Source of the DNA: Psychroserpens sp. SPM9
GTDB taxonomy: Bacteria; Bacteroidota; Bacteroidia; Flavobacteriales; Flavobacteriaceae
Reading direction: 5' to 3'
Assembly (NCBI RefSeq): GCF_025153525.1
Contig: NZ_JANZNR010000003.1
Span: forward strand, 496,001-560,000
Length of the DNA stretch: 64,000 bases
Shown: in pieces, positions 1 to 7,200 of the stretch
Layout: every line of letters starts with the position of its first letter
Position numbering within the stretch: position 1 is the stretch's first letter
Translations under genes and position numbers: made by a program
The notes under the pieces: model-generated
Databases searched by the model: none
Told to the model about the DNA's origin: nothing
What the model saw: the letters and a program-made list of their open reading frames with translations, nothing else

Positions 1-65
1 GGAATTTATTAGAAATAACCCACAGTCGCGTGGTCAAGATTTTACGTAAAGCAAAAGACAACTAA
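1..65 (+). CDS. C-terminal end of an unidentified protein (partial, 5' end outside window)
   Basis: Reading from base 3, an open frame runs off the left edge and ends in TAA at 63-65. It codes for the last 20 residues, NLLEITHSRVVKILRKAKDN, a basic and probably helical tail. Composition and codon use look like real coding sequence, and the other two forward frames stop within the first 52 bases. Too little remains to name a family; a nucleic-acid-binding or regulatory protein would fit the basic tail, but that is a guess. Confidence 0.4.
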   Translation, partial: NLLEITHSRVVKILRKAKDN

Positions 66-175
66 GAGGTGCTTATTTAAAAATGTACAGAGGATTGTGC
101 AGCATACTTAAATTATATAAGCCATTTATATTGTGTTTATTTTATAATTTTCAAACCTAGCCACAATTGGCTTGT

Positions 176-268
176 ACATAATTCTAAACGATATATAACA
201 GCGTAGCTGTCATAGATCTAGAATTATGTCTAATACCGCTAAAAAGCGCTATGACGCAAACGGTTATA
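176..268. repeat. Nested inverted repeats, attC-like or structured RNA
   Basis: Two overlapping foldbacks share this stretch. In the first, ACATAATTCTA (176-186) is the exact reverse complement of TAGAATTATGT (219-229), and it encloses a further near-perfect 13-bp stem with the loop GTA at 203-205. In the second, TATAAC (194-199) pairs with GTTATA (263-268), and GTCATAG (209-215) pairs with CTATGAC (249-255), leaving unpaired spacers of 9 and 7 nt. The second layout (outer box, spacer, inner box, variable middle, inner box, spacer, outer box) resembles an integron attC site, but no integrase is visible. It could equally be a structured RNA or a palindromic repeat element. Confidence 0.4.
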
Positions 269-440
269 AAATGCCCTATAATTTATATTATGTAAAATAG
301 AATTATTTGGTATTTCAGAGCTCTACTTTCTTTTCACCTGGTTTTAAAAGTTTATAAATGTTTTGCCTTGAGCAAATTACATAGTCTACGTATTTACAAA
401 ACCACGTAATTATACGCTTATAATATTAAGCCGTCTCTTC

Positions 441-448
441 TAAATTTG
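441..448 (+). promoter_or_regulatory. Candidate -7 element of the lipase gene
   Basis: TAAATTTG matches the Bacteroidota -7 consensus TAnnTTTG exactly and lies 23 bp upstream of the ATG at 471. No clear -33 TTG is seen at the usual distance. Confidence 0.4.
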
Positions 449-470
449 AATACACCAAAAACCTAAACGT

Positions 471-1406
471 ATGTCAACTCTCGATTTAAACTGCAAACTT
501 CTATGCGCTTCTGAAGCGGCCTATTGTATTTTGCCAAAAAGTAAACCCGGAAAATATAATCCTTGTGATTCTCATACTTCCGAAAATATCAAAAATCAGT
601 ACAACGCCGTTGGTTTTACCGAAGATCCTTATGTCTGTGTTAACGGCGAAATTGAAGCCGCACTGGTTGGAAAAACCGACTATGGCATCGTCGTAGCTTT
701 TAGAGGCACCTTACCGCCTGCATGGAATGTGCCAGCCATACTCGACTGGATCGAAAATATCTTTTTAGCAACGCCTACAGGTAATATCTATCTGCCAGGG
801 AAAGTCCATAGCGGATTCCTACTAGCGGTACAACTGCTCGAACATCAGGTTATTAACGCGATTCATTGCTTAGATCCGTATCACAAACTTCCACTTTACT
901 TAACAGGTCATAGTAAAGGTGGCGGCATGGTGCCGATTGCGGCTCACTATTTTGAAAATAAATACAATATTCACGCGACTCGTACTATTAGATTCGCTGG
1001 TCCTAAACCTGGAAATCAGGATTTTGCCGATGCTTTTGAAGCTAAATTTCGCTATGATGTGAATTTTCAAAACTACTTAGATATTGTACCTCTTTTAGCG
1101 CCTTCTGATGACTTTATCAAATTGTTATTGCTAATCCCTGGCTTGTCCAATAGATTAAGAGAGTTACTAATTGCTGCCAGTCATTGGGATTATGTAAATG
1201 TTGGTGCCGATGCCTATATCAATTCCGATGGACACCTAGCGGCTCCTCCTTCGATTGAAGATCGTATTGGTGAAATTTTCTTGAAGTTAATGGAATTAGA
1301 TGGTGCTGCAATTGCAGACGCACATCATATTAGTTGTGGACCAAATGCAACAGGAAGATATCGCTACATGCAAGGTGTTTGCCAAGGTCATGTTTGTAAA
1401 TTCTAA
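471..1406 (+). CDS. Lipase class 3 family protein
   Basis: A 311-residue alpha/beta-hydrolase of the class 3 (fungal-type) lipase family, expected to hydrolyse acylglycerol or other ester bonds. The nucleophile elbow is GHSKGG, with Ser148 as the likely catalytic residue. AFRGT near 76-80 fits the oxyanion loop, and FAGPKPGN at 175-182 matches the conserved strand after the nucleophile. Asp204 in LDIVP and His238 are likely triad partners by family pattern. No signal peptide is evident, so it may act in the cytoplasm or leave by another route. It is a single gene with a good terminator after it, next to unrelated DUF6090 genes on the other strand. The substrate is unknown. Confidence 0.85.
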   Translation: MSTLDLNCKLLCASEAAYCILPKSKPGKYNPCDSHTSENIKNQYNAVGFTEDPYVCVNGEIEAALVGKTDYGIVVAFRGTLPPAWNVPAILDWIENIFLATPTGNIYLPGKVHSGFLLAVQLLEHQVINAIHCLDPYHKLPLYLTGHSKGGGMVPIAAHYFENKYNIHATRTIRFAGPKPGNQDFADAFEAKFRYDVNFQNYLDIVPLLAPSDDFIKLLLLIPGLSNRLRELLIAASHWDYVNVGADAYINSDGHLAAPPSIEDRIGEIFLKLMELDGAAIADAHHISCGPNATGRYRYMQGVCQGHVCKF

Positions 1407-1431
1407 ATTGGTTAGTAGCAATTAATTTGAA

Positions 1432-1474
1432 AGTAACAGACTTTAGTTTCGGCTAAATCTGTTGCTTTTTTTTG
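1432..1474 (+). terminator. Rho-independent terminator after the lipase gene
   Basis: AGTAACAGA (1432-1440) pairs with TCTGTTGCT (1458-1466, one G-U), and TTTAG pairs with CTAAA inside it around the loop TTTCGG. A run of eight or more T follows. Confidence 0.85.
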
Positions 1475-1482
1475 CTGAACAA

Positions 1483-2205
1483 CTAATCTGCTATTAAACC
1501 CTCTAGCGTTGATTTTGTTCCTTGTAAGTCCTCTTGAAAATTATCGATGAGATTCCCATAACCACTTATATACAGAAAGCGTAAAGAGGCAATTCGAGCC
1601 TTATGGTCTTTATCTTTAAGTAGGTAACTAATACAGTCATTACGGCAAACAAAATCGGTGATAAACTCAGCATACCAGTCTTGGGTTTTCTCAATTTCGG
1701 CTAAATTAGTCGTCATTTTATCATAAATGATTTTCTCCAAATCATCAATGTCTTTTAAGTACAGTTTGTACATGCTATTTATCTCTATCAGTTTTTGAGA
1801 AGCTTCACTTTCATCCAAACTGGCATTATCAATCAAATTAATCAAATGCTTATCTAAGGATAAGGTATTCACATCAAACAAAATGGTACTTATCAAACTC
1901 CCGGCATTGACTTGGGTTTTGTCATATTCAAGATCTAATACCTTGCGATAGGTTTGATTTAAGCCTTCGAGGTTTTCTTTAAATGCGCTCACGGCTGTAA
2001 TGTCTTTTTCCAGTTGTACCAAAACCTTTTGTTGAAGCTCACGATTGTCATCTCGCAATTGACGTTCCTGGTTCCAGTTGTTAATCCCTAAGGCGAATAA
2101 GATGCCGATAATTACTAAAATAATCTCACCTAAAGCATAAACCAGATAATTTTTAAACCGCTTCCCTTCTACCATTTTAAATCGTATTTTATTAAATAAT
2201 TTCAT
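1483..2205 (-). CDS. DUF6090 family membrane protein (copy 2)
   Basis: A 240-residue protein with a short basic cytoplasmic N-terminus containing the family-typical NKIRFKM and YLVYALGEIILVIIGILFALG, one transmembrane helix at about 24-43, then the NNWN(Q/E) signature and a long alpha-helical domain outside the membrane. DUF6090 proteins are common in Flavobacteriia and have no established function. It lies 12 bp downstream of a paralogue with the same layout, so the two are probably co-transcribed. The soluble part is rich in leucine and charged residues and may form coiled coil. There are no catalytic motifs. Confidence 0.85.
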   Translation of the reverse strand: MKLFNKIRFKMVEGKRFKNYLVYALGEIILVIIGILFALGINNWNQERQLRDDNRELQQKVLVQLEKDITAVSAFKENLEGLNQTYRKVLDLEYDKTQVNAGSLISTILFDVNTLSLDKHLINLIDNASLDESEASQKLIEINSMYKLYLKDIDDLEKIIYDKMTTNLAEIEKTQDWYAEFITDFVCRNDCISYLLKDKDHKARIASLRFLYISGYGNLIDNFQEDLQGTKSTLEGLIAD

Positions 2206-2217
2206 AAACTTAGTGTT

Positions 2218-2946
2218 CTACTTTTCAGAATGTAAACGTTTATCAATTTCCTCCAAAATTGCTGTTTGATTCTTTTTTAATTGTGACAGAGTCGGATATA
2301 AATTCTGAAATACTAATCCGTAATGTACCGCCAAACGCGCTTTGTAGTGATCACTCAAAAAGTAAGGAAGCACATTGGGATTGGTCATCTTCCCTAACAG
2401 TAAATCTGCAATCCACGGCTCATTTTCTTTAAGATAAAGCATGTTATTATCAATATCATCTCCAATACGTTTGTTGATTTCCTGTAATTGGTTATCAAAA
2501 AGTCGGTGATTGGCTAATATCTGTGAAACCAAGGTGTCTTGTTCCACTTTGGTATTATCGACATAATTATCTAATAGATTAATCCCTTTTTCCTGAAGAC
2601 GAAACGGGCTATACGACAACGCTAACTGGAAGCCTTGTGGTTTTCGCATATAATCTACAGCTTCAACGGTATCACTTAAAAAAATATGAAACGCCTCTTT
2701 CCTATTATCGATATAATTTAAGGTGGCAGCAACTATGGTCGTATCAATAACTAAATCCTGATGATATACTTCTAAGTAACTGTTTAAGCGGTTTTTTGAC
2801 GCTTTTATTTCATTGTTGTTATTGATGCTAATGGCTATCAGGATTCCTATAACGACTAAAACAATCTCACCAATACCATACATAAGGTATTTGTAAAGTC
2901 CTTTTTTTGATATGAATCCCATACGTTTCTTATTAAAAATGCCCAT
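2218..2946 (-). CDS. DUF6090 family membrane protein (copy 1)
   Basis: A 242-residue paralogue of the next gene downstream. It has the same design: a basic N-terminus, one membrane helix (YLMYGIGEIVLVVIGILIAIS, about 20-40), a short NNN segment, and a helical soluble domain. Tandem DUF6090 copies are usual in this group and suggest duplication. It would be the first gene of a two-gene operon, with the terminator-rich spacer of the metalloprotease gene upstream of it. Function is unknown; a role as a membrane-anchored partner in an envelope complex is speculation. Confidence 0.85.
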   Translation of the reverse strand: MGIFNKKRMGFISKKGLYKYLMYGIGEIVLVVIGILIAISINNNNEIKASKNRLNSYLEVYHQDLVIDTTIVAATLNYIDNRKEAFHIFLSDTVEAVDYMRKPQGFQLALSYSPFRLQEKGINLLDNYVDNTKVEQDTLVSQILANHRLFDNQLQEINKRIGDDIDNNMLYLKENEPWIADLLLGKMTNPNVLPYFLSDHYKARLAVHYGLVFQNLYPTLSQLKKNQTAILEEIDKRLHSEK

Positions 2947-2994
2947 GTGTTTTGCGCTACACTTTGTAGGTTAAATATAGCTTAATGTTATGAC

Positions 2995-3030
2995 AATAAA
3001 AAAACACCTTTTAATAAGTACTAAAAGGTG
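2995..3030 (-). terminator. Terminator of the metalloprotease gene
   Basis: CACCTTTTA (3005-3013) and TAAAAGGTG (3022-3030) form a 9-bp perfect stem. Read on the minus strand it is followed by seven T, 37 bp beyond the stop codon of the metalloprotease gene. Confidence 0.85.
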
Positions 3031-3066
3031 CTTTATATAACTGAAATAAAAAAAGTTTCAATCGTA

Positions 3067-5541
3067 TTATTTCGGGTCTAAAATCGTTTCAATACGTTTC
3101 ACAATATCTCTGTAATGGTATTTCGTTTCTGTATTTACAGCTCTGTTGCCTGCGGCAGCGACTTGACGTTTTAAAGTGTTTAATTCACCACGAACTAAGG
3201 CTCTTATATCAGACTGTGAAACGTCAAAATATTGGTTGGTTCGTTGCGGATTGATCTCTTCTGTCATCAAATAAGCCATTCGGTCTACATAAGCACGTTG
3301 CAAATTACGACGGTATACATCTACGTTTTTGGTAAAGTTAACTTCACTCCAAATGCCTTTTCGTAACTCCTGAAGCATCGTTAACGCACTGTAGTTGGTC
3401 GCATCAATAGTATGATGATCTATTAAGCGTCCTAAACGGTCAAAACTCAATAAAGCATTTAAATAGCGGCTTTGTAAACGTCTCAAACGCTCAGTATAAC
3501 CTGCGTAATCAATATTTTGAAGCAAGGTTTTGTCTACCAGCCAATTTGGCGTTTCAAAAGCATTTTTGTGCAACCATTGCAAGGATGCCTGTTGTTTTGC
3601 TTTTGGTACTGTGGTGTAAGCAATACCGCCTTGTCTTGGTGTGGTTAAATATTCTTCAACACCGCCTACATTACCAAGAACATGACCTACATAGCGATTA
3701 TAACAGCCTAATAATTCGCCATATAACTCTTCTAAATCTTCATAATTATTGGTTTCATCACTGGTCCATTTTGGTAAATTAAGCGCCACATATTTTAAGT
3801 TTTTCAGAGCATAATTTGAGGCTTTAATCGCATCATTTCCAATATCTTCAGTCTGTGAGGTTGGGTCAAACCTACTACTCTGCTTTCCGAAGACATATTT
3901 AGGATCTCCTGCTTTATCCATAATCCACTTGTCTAAGGTTTTTTGCTCAGCTTCTGCCGATGTGGCGCCTGGAATTTGTCGGTAACCCCATTCTATCGCA
4001 TAGTGATCATAGGGTCCGATTTGACGAATAAATCGTATGTTTTCATCACCAGGTTGCGCAATATAATTGTAGCGCGCATAGTCCATAATTGTTGAAGCAA
4101 TCCCAAATTCTTGTGTAAAAGCGCCATTTCTGTAACTTTCAACATCATAAGCTTTACTCGCACTCATATTATGGGGTAAACCAAGCGCATGGCCAACCTC
4201 GTGAGCAATAACCATTTTCATCATCTCGCCTATCTCTGCTTCTGAAGTATTTAAGGTTCTTGCGGAGGGATTTGCCGCTCCCGTTTCAAGTAAATAGCGG
4301 TTTCTGTACGAACGTAAATGGTTGTGATACCAAATGATATCACTTTCAATAATCTCACCACTTCTGGGATCAGAAACGCTTGGTCCCATGGCATTTCGGG
4401 TTTCACTTGCTACATAGCGTACGACTGAATAACGAATGTCTTCCGGACTAAAATCAGGGTCTTCTTCTTTGCTTGGCGGATATTTTGCTATAATCGCATT
4501 TTTAAATCCGGCACTTTCAAAAGGACCTTGCCATAATTCAATACCTTCTTTGATATATTTTCGTAAACTTTCTGGAGTCGCAGGATCTAAGTAGTAAACA
4601 ATAGGTTTAACGGGCTCTACCAATTCGCCTCTGGCATAGGCTGCTGGATCTTTAGGTTCTAATTTCCAGCGACGAATATAAGTCTTTCTATCGGCCTTTA
4701 GTTTTTCACTACCGTAGTCAATCTGACTCATGGTAAACCAACCTACACGCTCATCTGCAAAACGTGGTTGCATTGGTTCTTCAGGGAGTAAAATCATCGA
4801 TTGATTCATTTGCAAACTAATCGTTTCTGCCGAACGTGCCGAAGGTGGCTGAGATGCATTATAGGTCATATCTTGTACAACTTCAATATTCAACGGAAAA
4901 CTTTTCATTGAGTTTATAAAACTGCGTGAGGCGTCTAGGTTACGGACTTTATAGGTGGTTCGTAACCGACTCTGAAGTCCGCTAATCGCTTTGACATCTG
5001 TACTATAAAACTTAGTCACATCAACAACCACAGCAGAAGAATCTTTACTAAAAGCTGCAATATCAAAGGCAAATAATGTTGGTTCGTAATTGTTTGATTT
5101 TACTGAAATACTAATCGGTAATTCGTCATCGGCCACCGAATTGTAAGAGCGTTCTTTAATCAAAACCTTGTCATTAAAACGTTCCCAGGCCACGAGGCGC
5201 TCTCCAGTTTTAGAACCTGCATTAATGTAACCACCACCTAAATTTGCTGGTAGTTTAGCAATACGGCTCACCAGAAGCATGTCTTTTCCTAAATGGGTGT
5301 GAGGAATTTCAAAAAAGTACTTCTCTCCTACTTTATGGACTTTAAACAAGCCATCATCGGTAACGGCGTCTTTAGTAATCACCTTATCATAAGGTTTAAT
5401 TTTGCCCTGGTTTTTACTTGGAACAGGAGTAGCAGCTTCAGTTTTTTGGTCTTTTTTCTTTTTACGTTTGGATTGTGATTGTAGAGACATTGGCATTACG
5501 CAAAAAAGTAATGCCAAAGCAAATAGCCCTAATTTTTTCAT
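3067..5541 (-). CDS. Exported zinc-dependent metalloprotease (DUF5117/DUF5118 type)
   Basis: An 824-residue protein with an N-terminal signal peptide (hydrophobic residues 4-20, followed by QSQS) and then a lysine-rich linker. The zinc site is HEVGHALGLPH at 447-457: two His and Glu of HExxH plus a third His, as in metzincins. The Met-turn candidate is STIMDYARYNY about 30 residues later. The N-terminal half matches the DUF5118/DUF5117 region and the C-terminus the DUF4953-like part of this Bacteroidota family. It probably acts in the periplasm or outside the cell as an endopeptidase; no T9SS tag is seen. It is a single gene with its own -33/-7 promoter and terminator. Substrate is unknown. 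Confidence 0.88.
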   Translation of the reverse strand: MKKLGLFALALLFCVMPMSLQSQSKRKKKKDQKTEAATPVPSKNQGKIKPYDKVITKDAVTDDGLFKVHKVGEKYFFEIPHTHLGKDMLLVSRIAKLPANLGGGYINAGSKTGERLVAWERFNDKVLIKERSYNSVADDELPISISVKSNNYEPTLFAFDIAAFSKDSSAVVVDVTKFYSTDVKAISGLQSRLRTTYKVRNLDASRSFINSMKSFPLNIEVVQDMTYNASQPPSARSAETISLQMNQSMILLPEEPMQPRFADERVGWFTMSQIDYGSEKLKADRKTYIRRWKLEPKDPAAYARGELVEPVKPIVYYLDPATPESLRKYIKEGIELWQGPFESAGFKNAIIAKYPPSKEEDPDFSPEDIRYSVVRYVASETRNAMGPSVSDPRSGEIIESDIIWYHNHLRSYRNRYLLETGAANPSARTLNTSEAEIGEMMKMVIAHEVGHALGLPHNMSASKAYDVESYRNGAFTQEFGIASTIMDYARYNYIAQPGDENIRFIRQIGPYDHYAIEWGYRQIPGATSAEAEQKTLDKWIMDKAGDPKYVFGKQSSRFDPTSQTEDIGNDAIKASNYALKNLKYVALNLPKWTSDETNNYEDLEELYGELLGCYNRYVGHVLGNVGGVEEYLTTPRQGGIAYTTVPKAKQQASLQWLHKNAFETPNWLVDKTLLQNIDYAGYTERLRRLQSRYLNALLSFDRLGRLIDHHTIDATNYSALTMLQELRKGIWSEVNFTKNVDVYRRNLQRAYVDRMAYLMTEEINPQRTNQYFDVSQSDIRALVRGELNTLKRQVAAAGNRAVNTETKYHYRDIVKRIETILDPK

Positions 5542-5581
5542 GAGTTAGATAGTTTCGTGTGATTTAATGCTTAAAATTAAT

Positions 5582-5615
5582 CAAACGTAGCTCAAAACAT
5601 GCGCATTTCACAAAA
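5582..5615 (-). promoter_or_regulatory. Promoter of the metalloprotease gene
   Basis: On the minus strand, TTTTG (5615-5611) is followed after 21 nt by TACGTTTG (5589-5582). This is an exact match to the Bacteroidota -33/-7 promoter with ideal spacing, 41 bp upstream of the ATG. Confidence 0.65.
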
Positions 5616-5744
5616 TTTTAAGTCTCATAGCATATGAGGTAATATTACTAAGGATACAGTCATTGTGATTTAATCTACAATAGTACTTTGTTAGCATAAA
5701 GAATAAATGAATCGTATTTATTCTACTCATTTAAAATACAAATT

Positions 5745-6047
5745 ATGACTATTAATTATGAATATCACGATGTTTCTGCAAGTGCTACTTTAGAAACATT
5801 TACAAAAGAAAAATTGGAACCTATCTTTAAACGCTATGACTTTGTTATTAGAGCTGATGTGTTTTTTAAAACTGAAAATACAACCAGCGATGCTACGGGA
5901 AAAATTTGTGGTATTAGGTTAAGCGCTCCAGGTCCTCGCCTATTTGCTGAATCGTCCCATGATAATTTTCAGGAGGCTGTTTCAGAAACGGCAAACGAAT
6001 TATTGCGTCAGCTTCAGAAACGAAAAGAAAAAATGAAAACCTTCTAA
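5745..6047 (+). CDS. HPF/RaiA family ribosome-associated protein
   Basis: A 100-residue protein with the HPF/RaiA fold pattern: an opening strand (TINYEYHDVSASATLE), a helix ending in KLEPIFKRYDFVIRADVFF, and a basic final helix (LLRQLQKRKEKMKTF). Family members bind the 30S decoding centre and slow translation or promote ribosome hibernation in stationary phase or stress. The length fits the short form with no dimerisation tail. It stands alone upstream of the OmpA lipoprotein gene with a 135-bp gap. The family call is firm; whether it hibernates ribosomes here is inferred. Confidence 0.8.
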   Translation: MTINYEYHDVSASATLETFTKEKLEPIFKRYDFVIRADVFFKTENTTSDATGKICGIRLSAPGPRLFAESSHDNFQEAVSETANELLRQLQKRKEKMKTF

Positions 6048-6182
6048 TTTTAAGGCAATCGCTTAACAGATGATTTTCAGTAATTAACATTGTATCGTTA
6101 ATAAAATTAAAGAGGATGAAAGTCCGAAACCGATTTTACCTCGTAGATATAAACGTAAACCAAAAACACTAATTAAAAGATT

Positions 6183-7010
6183 ATGAAACGAATTTCAGTA
6201 CTAATATTATCAGCATTATTTTTAACAGCCTGTGTTTCAAAAAAGAAATACTTAGCCTTAGAACAAGATAATGGTGAATTGAAAAGTGAATTAACTAAAA
6301 CTAAAGTTGAAAAGGAAGAATTAGAAACCAAATTTGCACGAATTCAAGAGCGTGTAGACAGCTACAATTCTAAAATAAATGAACTCACCGAAGACAATAA
6401 TGCCAAACTCGTATCTGTTGATGGTGTTGTGATTTCTGAAAATCAGAAAGAAGCCATGCGCGAGTCTCTTAAAAATGTGCCGCCAGCTTATATGGCAACT
6501 GCAAAAACGCTAAAAGATTCTATGAATTTAGCGATGCAGTTTAACTTAAAATCTTCTATGGAAAACATTGAAGAAGATGAAGATATCGCTATCAATATTG
6601 AAGAAACGGTAGTCATGATTTCTATTTCTGATAAGATGTTATTCAACTCTGGAAGCTATAAAATTAGCGACAAGGCCAATGATATTTTACAAAAGATTGC
6701 GAATGTGATCAATTCTGAAGAAAGCTTAGACGTTATGGTTGAAGGTCATACCGATAACAAGTTAATGAAAAGCAATGCTGCAATAAAAGACAACTGGGAT
6801 TTAAGCGTATTGCGTGCTACCGCCGTTGTTAAAAAATTACAAAATGATTACAATGTTGCTCCAGAACAGTTAATTGCTGCTGGACGTAGTTTTTATCAGC
6901 CGCTAACAGACAATGATACTAAAGAGAACAGAGCCAAAAACCGTAGAACACGTATCGTTATTTTACCAAATATCGATAAATTCTTTGCGATGATGGCTGC
7001 CGATAAATAG
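6183..7010 (+). CDS. OmpA family outer membrane lipoprotein
   Basis: A 275-residue protein with a lipoprotein signal (LFLTAC, lipidated Cys17), a coiled-coil stalk at about 24-75, and a C-terminal OmpA-like peptidoglycan-binding domain at about 140-262. The domain shows VEGHTDN (186-192), which includes the diaminopimelate-binding Asp, and NRRTRI (253-258). It probably anchors the outer membrane to peptidoglycan. The N-terminal half resembles flavobacterial OmpA proteins rather than a beta-barrel. It is followed by a strong terminator, so it is likely monocistronic. Confidence 0.88.
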   Translation: MKRISVLILSALFLTACVSKKKYLALEQDNGELKSELTKTKVEKEELETKFARIQERVDSYNSKINELTEDNNAKLVSVDGVVISENQKEAMRESLKNVPPAYMATAKTLKDSMNLAMQFNLKSSMENIEEDEDIAINIEETVVMISISDKMLFNSGSYKISDKANDILQKIANVINSEESLDVMVEGHTDNKLMKSNAAIKDNWDLSVLRATAVVKKLQNDYNVAPEQLIAAGRSFYQPLTDNDTKENRAKNRRTRIVILPNIDKFFAMMAADK

Positions 7011-7044
7011 TTAACTTGACCTATATATGGTTAATTAATCCATG

Positions 7045-7077
7045 AAAGACTATCACAAATGTGGTAGTCTTTTTTTT
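7045..7077 (+). terminator. Terminator after the OmpA-family gene
   Basis: AAAGACTATCACA (7045-7057) pairs with TGTGGTAGTCTTT (7060-7072, one G-U), followed by a T run. Confidence 0.88.
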
Positions 7078-7114
7078 GATGTATAGCGAATCAGGTCAAC
7101 AGTAACAAGAATCA

Positions 7115-7123
7115 TTTAATCGA
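7115..7123 (+). promoter_or_regulatory. TTTAATCGA element upstream of a T9SS cargo gene (site 1)
   Basis: TTTAATCGA lies 39 nt upstream of the -7 element at 7163 and 78 bp before the start codon. The same 9-mer, in the same orientation and at nearly the same distance from the -7 region, precedes the two other T9SS-tagged genes of the window. A regulator-binding role is inferred. Confidence 0.4.
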
Positions 7124-7140
7124 TATATCAAAGACTTTGT

Positions 7141-7170
7141 TTTGACAATCAGAAAAGTTTTCTACTTTTG
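7141..7170 (+). promoter_or_regulatory. Promoter of the haloperoxidase-like gene
   Basis: TTTG (7141-7144) is followed after 18 nt by TACTTTTG (7163-7170). Both match the Bacteroidota -33/-7 consensus, 31 bp before the ATG at 7201. Confidence 0.65.
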
Positions 7171-7200
7171 GTAGGTATAATTTTAACTTGCTGATTTCCA

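Larger units (their letters stand above)
66..470. other. 405-bp intergenic region with nested inverted repeats
   Basis: There is no convincing gene in these 405 bases. They hold a cluster of inverted repeats between about 160 and 270 (listed separately) and a candidate -7 element just before the lipase gene. The rest is AT-rich sequence with stops in all frames. Confidence 0.5.
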
